From Roseateles depolymerans (GTDB lineage: Bacteria > Pseudomonadota > Gammaproteobacteria > Burkholderiales > Burkholderiaceae_C): DNA of 64,000 bases. Shown here one piece after another: positions 8,360 to 17,042 of this stretch. A program made the position numbers and the translations under genes. Numbering within the stretch: position 1 is the stretch's first letter; every line of letters begins with the position of its first letter. Location: NCBI RefSeq assembly GCF_003387155.1, contig NZ_QUMT01000002.1, positions 129,694 to 193,693 of the forward strand. The letters run 5' to 3'. Below the pieces are notes generated by a model, which had not been told where the DNA came from, searched no databases, and saw only the letters and a list, made by a program, of their open reading frames with translations.

Positions 8360-10792
8360 ATGAGCCGGCCGCACGACCCTTTCTTCGACGGTGACCAGCG
8401 CGCACGCCGCCCCGGCCTGCGCCTGGCCGCCGAGGACGGGCAGCGCGCGCCTGGCATGCCGGAGGAACCGCAGGACCCGCTGGCCGGTCTGGCGGACCAG
8501 CCGGCCATCGACCCGCTGCTGCACTGCCTGGCCTGGCTGACCCAGCACCACGGCCGTGCGCGATCGCCGGAATCGCTGCGGGCCGGCGCGCCGATCGAGG
8601 GCCCGCTCAGCCCGGACCAGGGCATCCGCCTCATGCGCGAGGCCGGCTACAACGCCGGGCTGCTGCGCAAGGGCATCGACGAAATCAATGCGCTGCTGCT
8701 GCCCGCGGTGCTGCTGCTCAATGGCGGCGATGCCTGCGTGCTGGTGCGGCGCCTGGACGATGGGCAGTCCGGCGGCGGTGCCCGTTATGAAGTGGTCTTC
8801 CCCGGCCCGGAAGCGGCCAGCTGCGTCGCACCGGCCTCGGAACTGGACCAGGAATACAGCGGCTTCATCCTGGCAGTCACGCCGCAGGAACAGTCGCAGG
8901 CCAAGCCGCTGGCGGGTGAACCGCCGCTGCTGCAGCCGGAAAAACACTGGCTTTGGGGCACGCTGCGCCGCTTCGTGCCGTATTACCGCTCCGCCATGCT
9001 GGCCGCGCTGCTGAGCAACGTGCTGATGCTGGTGTCGGGGCTGGTCACCTCGGTGATCTACGACAAGGTGATCCCGCACCAGGCCTACGTGACGCTGTGG
9101 ACCCTGGCGGTGGGCGCCGGCCTGGCGCTGCTGTTCGACATGTTCTCGCGCCAGCTGCGCAGCCACCTCATCGACCTGGCCGGCCGCAAGACCGACCTGA
9201 TCATCGGCGCCAAGCTGTTCCGCCAGACGCTGGGCGTGCGGATGGAACACAAGCCAGCGTCGGCCGGCTCCTATGCCCACTACCTGGCCCAGGTGGAAGT
9301 GGTGCGGGACTTCTTCACCTCCGCCACCATGTCGGCGCTGACCGACCTGCCGTTCATCGTCCTCTTCGTGGCCATGACCTTCATCGTGGGCGGGCCGCTG
9401 GGCTGGGTGCTGATGGCCGCGATTCCCTTGATGCTGGGCATGAGCCTGGCCATCCAGGGCTACCTGCGCCGCGCGATGCGCACCAACATGGCCGAGGCGG
9501 CCGACCTGCACGGCACGCTGGTGGAAGCGCTGGAGGGCCTGGAAGACCTCAAGACCTCCGGCGCGGAAGGGCGCTTCCTGCGTCGCTACGAGCAGAGCAC
9601 TGCCATCGTGGCCGAGTCCGCGCTGCGGGCCCGCACCATGTCCAGCTGGAGCATGAACATCTCCATGACCATGCAGCAGCTCATCAACCTGGTGATGCTG
9701 GTGTGGGGCGTGTATCTCATCGGCGACGGCACGATCACGGCCGGTGCGCTGATCGGCGCCGTCATGTTTGCCGGCCGGGCCACCATGCCGCTGAACAGCC
9801 TGGTCAGCCTGGCCACGCGGTACCAAGGGGCGCGGGCCGCGATGCTGTCGCTCAACTCGGTGATGAGCGCGCCGACCGAGCGCGAGTCCCAGCGCAACTA
9901 TGTGCCGCTGACCCAGGTCACCGGCCGCATGGGCCTGACCGATGTCGGTTTCAGCTACCCGGCGCAAGGCGATGCCCAGTCGCCCAAGGTGCTGCGCAAT
10001 GTCACGCTGCGCATCAATCCGGGCGAGCGCATTGCGGTGCTGGGCCGCATCGGCAGCGGCAAGTCCACTGTGCTGCGCATGCTCGCGGGGCTCTATCAGC
10101 CGACCGAAGGCATGGTGGAAGTGGACGGCATCGACCTGCGGCAGGTGGACCCCGCCGAATTCCGCAGCAAGGTCGGTTTCGTGTCGCAGGAACCGCGGCT
10201 GTTCCACGGCACCCTGCGCGACAACGTGCTGATGGGCCGTCATGTGGATGCGCAGCGCCTGGTCGAGGTGGCCAAGCTGACCGGCCTGGACCGGGTGGTG
10301 GCCAACCATCCGATGGGCTGGGACCTGCCCGTGGGTGAAATGGGCAGCCTGCTGTCCGGCGGACAGCGGCAACTGGTGGCGCTGGCGCGCAGCCTGGTCA
10401 CCCGCCCGCAGATCCTGCTGATGGACGAGCCCACCAGCTCGATGGACGCCCAGTCCGAAATCGCCTTCCTTCGCCAGTTGCGGGATGCGGCCGGCGACTG
10501 CACGCTGGTCATGGTGACGCACCGCCCGGCGGTGCTGGAGCTGGTCTCCCGCATCCTGGTGGTGGATTCGGGCCGGCTGGTGATGGACGGCCCGCGCGAC
10601 CAGGTGCTGGCGGCGCTGTCGGGCGTGCGCCCGGGCGGCGCGCCGGGCCAGCAGGCACAGGGTGGGGCGCCCAACCCGGCCGCCGCGCAGGCCGCCCAGG
10701 CGGCCCATGCGGCGCAGGCAGCGCAGGTGGCCAACGGCACCGTGCACATGCATCCGGCGGCACAGCCGGTGAACCGTAACGCGGCGGTGTGA
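8360..10792 (+). CDS. Type I secretion ABC transporter/permease (LapB-type)
   Basis: This inner-membrane ATPase of a type I secretion system has 810 residues. In order it has a C39-peptidase-like N-domain (about 45-180), five to six membrane helices (about 205-470) and the nucleotide-binding domain. That domain has Walker A GRIGSGKST at 562-570, signature LSGGQ at 665-669 and Walker B ILLMDE at 685-690. The C39-like domain seems to lack a canonical catalytic Cys/His arrangement, as in LapB/HlyB-class transporters that bind a C-terminal signal and do not cleave a leader. An unusual Ala/Gln/His-rich tail (about 755-810) follows the ATPase. It forms an operon with the glycosyltransferase upstream and HlyD downstream (overlap or direct contact at 10789-10795). 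Confidence 0.92.
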   Translation: MSRPHDPFFDGDQRARRPGLRLAAEDGQRAPGMPEEPQDPLAGLADQPAIDPLLHCLAWLTQHHGRARSPESLRAGAPIEGPLSPDQGIRLMREAGYNAGLLRKGIDEINALLLPAVLLLNGGDACVLVRRLDDGQSGGGARYEVVFPGPEAASCVAPASELDQEYSGFILAVTPQEQSQAKPLAGEPPLLQPEKHWLWGTLRRFVPYYRSAMLAALLSNVLMLVSGLVTSVIYDKVIPHQAYVTLWTLAVGAGLALLFDMFSRQLRSHLIDLAGRKTDLIIGAKLFRQTLGVRMEHKPASAGSYAHYLAQVEVVRDFFTSATMSALTDLPFIVLFVAMTFIVGGPLGWVLMAAIPLMLGMSLAIQGYLRRAMRTNMAEAADLHGTLVEALEGLEDLKTSGAEGRFLRRYEQSTAIVAESALRARTMSSWSMNISMTMQQLINLVMLVWGVYLIGDGTITAGALIGAVMFAGRATMPLNSLVSLATRYQGARAAMLSLNSVMSAPTERESQRNYVPLTQVTGRMGLTDVGFSYPAQGDAQSPKVLRNVTLRINPGERIAVLGRIGSGKSTVLRMLAGLYQPTEGMVEVDGIDLRQVDPAEFRSKVGFVSQEPRLFHGTLRDNVLMGRHVDAQRLVEVAKLTGLDRVVANHPMGWDLPVGEMGSLLSGGQRQLVALARSLVTRPQILLMDEPTSSMDAQSEIAFLRQLRDAAGDCTLVMVTHRPAVLELVSRILVVDSGRLVMDGPRDQVLAALSGVRPGGAPGQQAQGGAPNPAAAQAAQAAHAAQAAQVANGTVHMHPAAQPVNRNAAV

Positions 10793-10794
10793 GC

Positions 10795-12003
10795 ATGTCC
10801 CAGCCCCGAACCCTGTCCCGCGAGGACAACCTCTTCATCAGCAGCGTGCAGTCGGCCATGATCGACGAGCCGCTGCCCAAGACCGTCTGGGTGCTGTATC
10901 TGCTGGCGATCGTACTGGTGGCGGGCATTGCCTGGTCGTCGCTGGCCACTGTCGACGAGGTCACCCGCAGCGACGCCCGCATCGTGCCGGACGGCAAGGA
11001 GCAGATCGTCACCAGCCTGGAGAGCGGCGTGCTGAGCAAGCTGCTGGTGCGTGAGGGCGAGGAAGTCGAGGCCGGGCAGCCGCTGGCCGAGCTGGATCCC
11101 ACCCGCGCCGAGGCCGCCCAGAATGAAAGCCAGGTCAAGCGCCTGGGCCTGATGGCGCAGGTGGCCCGGCTGCGGGCCGAAGCGCTCGGGCTGGCCCTGA
11201 AGTTCCCGCCGGAAGTGCAGCAGGTGCAGCGGCTGGTCGATAGCGAATCCGAAGTCTTCGACACCCGCCGGCGCGTGCTGGACGAAGCAGTGTCCAGCTA
11301 CAACCGCAGCATCGGGCTGCTGGCGTCGGAGCTGAAGATGGCGCAGGACATGTCGGCCAAGGGCCTGATGTCCAACGTCGAGGTGATGCGGCTGAACCGC
11401 CAGGTCAACGAGCTGCAGCAGCAGCGCAACGAGCGCATCAGCCGCTTCCGTCAAGAGGCCAGCACCGATCTGTCGCGGGTGCAGACCGAGCTGGCGCAGA
11501 TCGACGAGCAGATGGTGGTGCGCCGCGATGCGCTGCAGCACACCGTGCTGAAGTCGCCGGTCAAGGGCTTCGTCAAGAACATCAAGATGAACACCGTGGG
11601 CAGCGCGGTGTCGTCCGGCGCGGCCATCATGGAGATCGTGCCGATGGGCGCGCGGGTGCTGGTGGAGGCCCGCATCAAGCCCAAGGACATCGGCTTCCTG
11701 CAGGTGGGCCAGTCCGCAGTGGTGAAGGTCAACGGCTACGACTTCAACGTCAACGGCGGCATGCACGGCAAGATCGAATACATCAGTCCGGATGCGCTGG
11801 GCGAGACCGAGAAGAACGGCGAAGGCACCTACTACCGGGTGATCGTGGCCGCCGAGCGGGTCGACATCAAGCTGCATGGCGAGCCGCTGCCGGTCATCCC
11901 CGGCATGACCGCCTCGCTGGAGATCCGCACCGGGGAGCGCTCGGTGCTGAGTTATCTGCTGCGGCCGATGCTCAAGTCGCGGGAAGCGCTGCGGGAGCGG
12001 TAG
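10795..12003 (+). CDS. HlyD family type I secretion periplasmic adaptor
   Basis: This membrane fusion protein links the ABC transporter to the outer-membrane channel. It has about 402 residues with one N-terminal membrane segment (roughly 25-45), a biotinyl-lipoyl-like half (EQIVTSLESGVLSKLLVREGE), a central coiled coil (about 100-230) and a C-terminal beta domain (VKGFVKNIKMNTVG onward). A GTG at 10789 overlaps the upstream stop (GTGA) and may be the real start, adding two residues; translational coupling is likely either way. Confidence 0.92.
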   Translation: MSQPRTLSREDNLFISSVQSAMIDEPLPKTVWVLYLLAIVLVAGIAWSSLATVDEVTRSDARIVPDGKEQIVTSLESGVLSKLLVREGEEVEAGQPLAELDPTRAEAAQNESQVKRLGLMAQVARLRAEALGLALKFPPEVQQVQRLVDSESEVFDTRRRVLDEAVSSYNRSIGLLASELKMAQDMSAKGLMSNVEVMRLNRQVNELQQQRNERISRFRQEASTDLSRVQTELAQIDEQMVVRRDALQHTVLKSPVKGFVKNIKMNTVGSAVSSGAAIMEIVPMGARVLVEARIKPKDIGFLQVGQSAVVKVNGYDFNVNGGMHGKIEYISPDALGETEKNGEGTYYRVIVAAERVDIKLHGEPLPVIPGMTASLEIRTGERSVLSYLLRPMLKSREALRER

Positions 12004-12305
12004 CCCCACGGGACGGATCTGCGCCGCAAGGACGGGGCAGAAGCCGTGATGTCCTTCATGCAGACAGCCGCCGTGCGCGGCTGTCGTCACGTTTGGACGC
12101 AGCGCTTACCAGGTGCCCGGTTCACAGACGGGCGGCGGTGGCCGGACAGTCCGCTCCAGTGGGTGTCGGCGTGCGCGTGGGTGTGGACGCAGACGGGGCG
12201 CGGGAGCGCGGAGGAGGGCTGGGCTTTGGCTGCTTATCGAGGCTTTGCGCGGAGCCGGACATGGTCCAGTAGAGGCATGGGAAATTGCTTGTAGTCCGCA
12301 TCACC
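12004..12305. other. Intergenic spacer within the T1SS cluster
   Basis: About 300 bases separate the HlyD and TolC genes. The only structure noted is a 9-bp hairpin GACAGCCGC-CGTGC-GCGGCTGTC (12063-12085) without a T tract, possibly an attenuator or RNA-stability element. Open frames here have no credible start or similarity and look spurious. Confidence 0.5.
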
Positions 12306-13703
12306 ATGACTCAACCGACTCTGCGCCGGAGCTTGCGGCGCCTCTCGTTCAGCACCCCCGTGGCCTTCGCATTGGCGGCCACGCTGGTGTCGCCCGCCTG
12401 GGCACAGGACCCGCCGCCCAGCCGCTGCAGCGACGATGGCAGCCTGCCGCCGTCATCCGCCGCGGCGCGGGATGCGACCTTGCTGGAAACCGGCTCGGCC
12501 GACCCGCGCTCGCAACTGCAGGAGCTGGTGCAGAAGGCGCTGGATCGCAGCAAGTCCATCGGTGCCAGCCGATTGCTGGCGCAGGCGGCGGAGGCCGATC
12601 TGGCGGAAGCCAAGGCGCAGCGCCTGCCCACGGTCAACCTGGGCCTGACCGGCTCGCATGTGGGCTCGCAGATTCCGGGCGACGGACCGGCCGGCCGCAG
12701 CTCCGGCCTGCAAGGGCGCGGCACGCTGAGCGTGACGGCGCCGCTGTATGACTCGGGGCGCATCACCAAGCTGACCGAATGGCGGGCGCAACTGGCGGAG
12801 GCTGCGCGCTACAGCCAGAACAGTGCGGAAGAGCAGGTGGCCCTGCAAACCGTGTCGCTGGCGCTGGACCGCGGTCGTTATCAGCTACAGGCGCAGGTCT
12901 ACAGCCAGTACACCCGCAAGATGGCCTGTCTGGTCGAGGCGCTGGAAATCATCACCAAGGCGGACCGCGGTCGCGCCAGTGAACTGGTGCAGGCGCAAAA
13001 GAGCCTGCAGCAGGCGGACCTCTCCTACGAGCAGACGGTCTCGGCCCTGCGCACGACGGAAGTGCGGCTGCGGCGGTATGTGGGCGAGGAATTGCCACGT
13101 CCCGCGGCGATGAGCTCGGTGCTGGCCCGTCTGCCAGATCTGAATGAAGCCATGGCCGATGTGCTGGTGTCGGCGGATGTGTCGCAGGCCTCGGCCACGG
13201 CTCAAGCGCAGCGCAGCTATGCGGAGTCGGTGCGGGCGGGCCAGCAGCCCAGCGTGAGCCTGCTGGTGCAGGGCAGTGCGACGGTGGGTCAGGCCAAGCA
13301 GAACGACTGGATCGGCGGCGTGCAGGTCAACATTCCGATCGTGCAGCCGGGCGCGGATTCAGCGCTGACGTCGGCCAGGCGACGTGCCCAGGCCGCGTCG
13401 ATGCAACGGGACGACACGATCGAGGCCAAGCGCTACCGAGTGCAGGAGATGTTTGAAGCCGCGCAGTCGTCGCTGGACCGGTCGCGTCGCATCGTGGACA
13501 TTCTGCGCAACAGCGACCGGGTGCGGGGCTTTACGCTGCAGCAGTGGCAGCAGCTGGGCAAACGCTCGCTGTTTGATGTGATGGCCGCCGAAGGCGACTA
13601 CTACTCGATGCGGATCGCGCATGTGAATGCGCTGTACGACGCCCAGCAGGTGGTGGCCATCATCTGGTCGCAGGGGCGTGGGGTGGTGACGCCGCTGCGT
13701 TGA
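12306..13703 (+). CDS. TolC family outer-membrane channel protein
   Basis: This is the outer-membrane component of the type I secretion system, 465 residues from ATG 12306. The signal peptide covers about residues 1-35 (hydrophobic PVAFALAATLVSPAWAQ). The two long helical repeats of OEP/TolC proteins are visible, for example SRLLAQAAEADLAEAKAQRL, GSHVGSQIPGDG and the second-half equivalent AQRSYAESVRAGQQPSVSLL. It follows HlyD after 300 bases, so it may have a second promoter. No substrate gene (RTX repeats, giant adhesin) is adjacent. Confidence 0.9.
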   Translation: MTQPTLRRSLRRLSFSTPVAFALAATLVSPAWAQDPPPSRCSDDGSLPPSSAAARDATLLETGSADPRSQLQELVQKALDRSKSIGASRLLAQAAEADLAEAKAQRLPTVNLGLTGSHVGSQIPGDGPAGRSSGLQGRGTLSVTAPLYDSGRITKLTEWRAQLAEAARYSQNSAEEQVALQTVSLALDRGRYQLQAQVYSQYTRKMACLVEALEIITKADRGRASELVQAQKSLQQADLSYEQTVSALRTTEVRLRRYVGEELPRPAAMSSVLARLPDLNEAMADVLVSADVSQASATAQAQRSYAESVRAGQQPSVSLLVQGSATVGQAKQNDWIGGVQVNIPIVQPGADSALTSARRRAQAASMQRDDTIEAKRYRVQEMFEAAQSSLDRSRRIVDILRNSDRVRGFTLQQWQQLGKRSLFDVMAAEGDYYSMRIAHVNALYDAQQVVAIIWSQGRGVVTPLR

Positions 13704-13949
13704 GGGCTGGGCGCGCGGCGCCGGGCATGGCTGCACAAAGCTTCTCCAGTTGCTCCCGGGCCGCGGGCATCAGGCCGGGCCGAGCGAGGCAACGTTGTGC
13801 CAAACGCACGGCGCGATTCAGCGCCTTGCTTTTGTACCAGAGCGAGACCGCACTTACGGCGGTGATGGTGCGTCACGCCGCCGTCACTCACACCCATCCG
13901 CTAGCTCGAACCAGTCAGCCGCCGTCCGGACGCTGCGGGCGCACCCATG

Positions 13950-13973
13950 AAAAAAGCCGCCCGAAGGCGGCTC
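13950..13973 (-). terminator. Rho-independent terminator of the PEP-CTERM gene
   Basis: Read on the minus strand, the stem GAGCCGCC-TTCG-GGCGGC is followed by six T residues (the A run at 13950-13955). It lies about 40 bases after the PEP-CTERM stop codon. The rest of the 13704-14014 interval, including the end of tolC, shows nothing recognisable. Confidence 0.92.
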
Positions 13974-14014
13974 TCCTGCATCCAGCGCGCGGGCCTTGCA
14001 GCCCGCGTCCCTGA

Positions 14015-14971
14015 TTACTTGACGCTGCGGCGACGCTGGGCGAAGCCCAGGCCGGCCAGGGCCAGACCCACCAGCGCCAGGCTGCCAGGTTCCGGCACAT
14101 TCAGCGTCACCGATCCGTCCAGACCCGATTGACGGATCAGGGCAGAACCGGAGTTCCACAGTTGCGACGGAGTCGCCAGCGGGGGATCCACGTTGGTGTC
14201 CAGGATCCAGCTCACCGAGATCGGGTTGTTCAGCCAGTTGCTGTAGAGCGAACCCAGGCCTTCGCCAGAATTGAAGAAGTTCTGGATGAAGGAGTCGCCG
14301 GCCGCGTAGCTGTAGTCCACCACACCCTTGATGTAGAGGTTGGCATCGGTGACTTCCGAGCTTTCCACCACCAGGCGCAGCACTTCCTTGTTGTTGTTGG
14401 GATCGGTCGCCGCGCTTTGATAGTACAGGCTGAAGACGCCGGTGTTGTATTCCACCGTATCGGACACCCCGTCGCCGTCCTTGTCCACCGTCGTGCCGAC
14501 GATCTGGTAGGCATAGGTCAGACCCCACGCGCCGCCCAGGCCGCCAATGGCCCCTGCACCGTACTGCGGGAAGGCCTCGCCGCCGGTAAACCCGTTCAGG
14601 TCGGGCGCCGACGGATTGTTCAGCGTGTCGATGTTGTTCTGCGACGGAATGTTCGGGAAGGAAAAGCTCAGCGGGGTCGAACCGTCAATAGCCGTCTTCG
14701 AGCCCGCGCTGAACCCGTAGAAGCTCATGATCGACGGGATGTTGGTGTCCACCACCGTGGTGCCCGGCGTGGCCGGATTACCCAGGTAGATGGAGGTGGC
14801 CAGCGTGCCGCTGTAGCCCAGCTGGTCGAACACCGCCGTCGTGGTGGAACCGTTGGGTTCGAAATTGAAATCGGAACCCGTGTTGATATACAGGGGCGAC
14901 GCCAGGGCTGGCGCCGCAGCTGCACCCACCACTACCAGGGCGGCCAGGGCGAGCTTCGCTTGCTTGAACAT
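14015..14971 (-). CDS. PEP-CTERM sorting domain-containing protein
   Basis: This secreted protein of 318 residues is a predicted exosortase substrate. It has an N-terminal signal peptide (MFKQAKLALAALVVVGAAAA, cleavage near ALASP) and a long Ser/Thr/Asn/Gly-rich extracellular region. It ends with a PEP-CTERM signal: VPEPGSL, a hydrophobic stretch (ALVGLALAGLGFA) and a terminal QRRRSVK. ATG 14971 is chosen because AAAGGAGA lies just upstream. It is about 1.3 kb from the exosortase A locus that would process it, is followed by an intrinsic terminator and is preceded by a sigma-54-like promoter. The function of the mature region is unknown; related proteins are matrix or floc components. Confidence 0.92.
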   Translation of the reverse strand: MFKQAKLALAALVVVGAAAAPALASPLYINTGSDFNFEPNGSTTTAVFDQLGYSGTLATSIYLGNPATPGTTVVDTNIPSIMSFYGFSAGSKTAIDGSTPLSFSFPNIPSQNNIDTLNNPSAPDLNGFTGGEAFPQYGAGAIGGLGGAWGLTYAYQIVGTTVDKDGDGVSDTVEYNTGVFSLYYQSAATDPNNNKEVLRLVVESSEVTDANLYIKGVVDYSYAAGDSFIQNFFNSGEGLGSLYSNWLNNPISVSWILDTNVDPPLATPSQLWNSGSALIRQSGLDGSVTLNVPEPGSLALVGLALAGLGFAQRRRSVK

Positions 14972-15044
14972 GTGTCTCTCCTTTGAGATGCGTCTTGCCA
15001 GATGCACAGGGAAGCGGGGTTGCCGACTTCTTGCCCGGTTAAAT

Positions 15045-15060
15045 AGCGAGGACTGTGCCA
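15045..15060 (-). promoter_or_regulatory. Sigma-54-type promoter of the PEP-CTERM gene
   Basis: On the minus strand the sequence reads TGGCACAGTCCTCGCT: a perfect -24 TGGCAC, exactly ten bases between GG and GC, and a -12 TCGCT with one mismatch to TTGCT. The predicted start near 15034 leaves a leader of about 60 bases. A dyad CAACCA/TGGTTG (15083-15088 and 15098-15103), upstream of it, could bind an activator. PEP-CTERM genes in floc-forming betaproteobacteria are known to use RpoN with PrsK/PrsR; this site is inferred, not tested. Confidence 0.65.
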
Positions 15061-15237
15061 GCCTCCTTTAACCATTCAAAATCAACCACTTAACGTTTGG
15101 TTGCGTGAATTCTTCGGAGGGACTGTCAAGTTTGTCGACACGGATTCGGGGACATCACCGCGGCCCGCCCCGGCTTTCGCTTGCCAACCGTCACGGCATA
15201 CTTCTGCTACACGACTACAAGCATGAGGGGGTGCCCG

Positions 15238-16143
15238 ATGACAAGCGCCAACCGCGCCCTGCCAAGTGAAGAATCGCCCGCCGGCTACACCTTCAACTAC
15301 GAGCGGGCCTTTTCCCGCAACATCGGCTGGGTGACCCCAGAGGAGCAGCAGCGCCTGCGCAAGGCGCGGGTGGCGATCGCTGGCCTGGGCGGCGTGGGTG
15401 GGGCCCACATCCTGACCTTGTCCCGGCTGGGCGTGGCCAACTTCAACATTGCGGATTTCGACGAATTCGACGTCCACAACATGAATCGCCAGGCCGGCGC
15501 CTTCATGTCCACCATGGGCCATTCCAAACTCAAGGTGATGGAACGCATGGCGCTGGATGTGAATCCGGAAAGCAACATCCGGCTGTTTCCGGAGGGGGTG
15601 CAGGACCACAACCTGGATGATTTTCTGAAGGACGTGGATGTGTATGTGGACAGCCTCGACCTGTTTGTCCTGCCCACCCGCCGAAAGGTGTTCCAGCGGT
15701 GCCGCGAACTCGGCATTCCCGCCATGACGGCCGCGCCGCTGGGCATGGGTTCCGCCTTTTTGTATTTCAGCCCGACCGGCATGAGCTTCGAGGAATACTT
15801 CAAGCTGGAAGGCCGCCCGTCCACCGATCAATACGCCCGCTTCATTGCCGGCGTGTCCCCGGCCATGCTCAACCGCAAATACCTGGTGGTGCCGGAATCG
15901 GTGAATTTCGCCGAACGCCGCGGCCCCTCCACCGGCATGGCCTGCGAGCTGTGCGCCGGCATGATGGGCACTCAGGTGCTCAAGCTGTTGCTGGGCCGCG
16001 GGCCCCTGCGTGCGGCCCCCTGGGGCCTGCATCTGGACGCCTACCGGGGCATCCTCAAGCACACCTGGCGGCCCCTGGGCAATGCCAACCCCATCCAGCG
16101 CCTCTTGATCAGCCTGATCAAACCCCTGCTTCGAGGGGGATGA
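15238..16143 (+). CDS. ThiF/MoeB/HesA (E1-like) family protein
   Basis: This 301-residue cytosolic protein has an E1-like adenylation fold. The nucleotide-binding GLGGVGG is at 49-55, the acidic/Arg segment IADFDEFDVHNMNRQ at 71-85 and Lys residues lie near 97-99. Members adenylate the C-terminal Gly of ubiquitin-like or sulfur-carrier proteins, or a peptide. Only one CXXC (CELC, 236-239) is present instead of the two zinc-binding pairs of ThiF/MoeB, so zinc binding would be incomplete. ATG 15238 has GAGGGGG (15225-15231) upstream. No ThiS/MoaD-like partner is nearby. It stands alone between the PEP-CTERM gene and the XrtA operon, so its role is unknown. Confidence 0.8.
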   Translation: MTSANRALPSEESPAGYTFNYERAFSRNIGWVTPEEQQRLRKARVAIAGLGGVGGAHILTLSRLGVANFNIADFDEFDVHNMNRQAGAFMSTMGHSKLKVMERMALDVNPESNIRLFPEGVQDHNLDDFLKDVDVYVDSLDLFVLPTRRKVFQRCRELGIPAMTAAPLGMGSAFLYFSPTGMSFEEYFKLEGRPSTDQYARFIAGVSPAMLNRKYLVVPESVNFAERRGPSTGMACELCAGMMGTQVLKLLLGRGPLRAAPWGLHLDAYRGILKHTWRPLGNANPIQRLLISLIKPLLRGG

Positions 16144-16212
16144 GCGTCTGAAGCCCCCTACCGCGCCAGCCAGGAATTAGCACGGAATTCGATCACGCCC
16201 CCTGGGGATCGC

Positions 16213-16250
16213 CCTCAGTCCAGGGGGTTCCCTCCGGGGGCGCACTGAGG
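16213..16250. other. Structured leader/terminator region before the EPS operon
   Basis: The inverted arms CCTCAGT (16213-16219) and ACTGAGG (16244-16250) enclose C- and G-runs that can also pair. It may terminate the ThiF transcript or form a leader of the exopolysaccharide operon. No clear sigma-70 or sigma-54 promoter was found in 16144-16281. Confidence 0.4.
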
Positions 16251-16281
16251 TGCAATCCGGCTAGTTTCCAGAGGGGTGGAC

Positions 16282-16929
16282 ATGTTCAAGAAGACTGCAT
16301 CAATGCACTGGACGGGCCGCGGAATTCTGCGGGTGCTGGGAGGGCTGCTGGCGGTGTCGCTGGCGCTGACCGGCTGCTCCACCGCAGGCAAATATCCGCC
16401 CGCGCCGGTGAGCGCCAGCCAGGCTGATTACAGCTATGTGGTGGGCGCCGGCGACAACCTCAACATCATTGTCTGGCGCAACCCGGAGCTGTCCACCACC
16501 GTGCCGGTGCGCCCGGACGGCAAGATTGCCGCGCCGCTGATCGATGAATTGCCGGTGCAGGGCAAGAATTCGGTGCAGATCGCCCGGGACATCGAAAAAA
16601 CCCTCTCCAAATACGTCCGCGATCCGGTGGTCACCGTCATCGTCACCACTTTCGTCGGACCCTACAGCGAGCAGATCCGCGTGGTGGGTGAAGCGGCCAA
16701 GCCGATGTTCCTGCCCTACAAGCAGAACATGACGCTGCTGGACGTGATGATCGCCGTGGGCGGCCTCACCGACTTTGCCGACGGCAACGGCGCCAGCATC
16801 CTGCGCACCGCCGAGGGCAACAAGCAATATTCCGTGCGGCTGAAGGACTTGATCCGCCGCGGGGACGTGTCGGCCAATGTCGAAATGCGCCCCGGCGATA
16901 TCCTCATCATTCCCCAGAGCATTCTTTGA
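16282..16929 (+). CDS. XrtA-associated polysaccharide export lipoprotein (Wza-like)
   Basis: This 215-residue outer-membrane polysaccharide export protein is predicted to form the export pore. It has a signal sequence with lipobox LTGC (about residues 31-34), a Poly_export domain (YSYVVGAGDNLNIIVWRNPELS) and an SLBB-like segment (IRVVGEAAKPMFLPYKQ; NMTLLDVMIAVGGLTDFADG). GAGGGG (16271-16276) precedes ATG 16282; a GTG two codons upstream is an alternative. It is short compared with Wza (about 380), as expected for the XrtA version. It is the first gene of the exopolysaccharide cluster. Confidence 0.93.
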   Translation: MFKKTASMHWTGRGILRVLGGLLAVSLALTGCSTAGKYPPAPVSASQADYSYVVGAGDNLNIIVWRNPELSTTVPVRPDGKIAAPLIDELPVQGKNSVQIARDIEKTLSKYVRDPVVTVIVTTFVGPYSEQIRVVGEAAKPMFLPYKQNMTLLDVMIAVGGLTDFADGNGASILRTAEGNKQYSVRLKDLIRRGDVSANVEMRPGDILIIPQSIL

Positions 16930-17042
16930 TTCCTGACGCCGGCCGCCGCGCAGACGCCCGCCTGGACGCTGCGCGGGGACCGTGTTTTTGCAGTACTGCT
17001 CAGCGTCACGCGCCGAGTACCGCGCCTTAGAGAGATCGCCGC

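Noticed and set aside
12046-12294. Small open frame between hlyD-type and tolC genes
   Set aside because: No ribosome-binding site or similarity; Trp/Arg-rich composition of a random GC-rich frame.
15126-15150. TCAAGTTT as a sigma-28 -35
   Set aside because: No GCCGATAA-like -10 at the right spacing.
16154-16165. Second copy of the CCCCCTACCGC repeat seen at 3373
   Set aside because: Only about 11 bases are shared; not enough to call a repeat family.
16980-17000. Possible sigma-54 site (GGGACC...TTTTTGC) before the chain-length gene
   Set aside because: GG to GC spacing is 11, not 10, and the -24 is poor.
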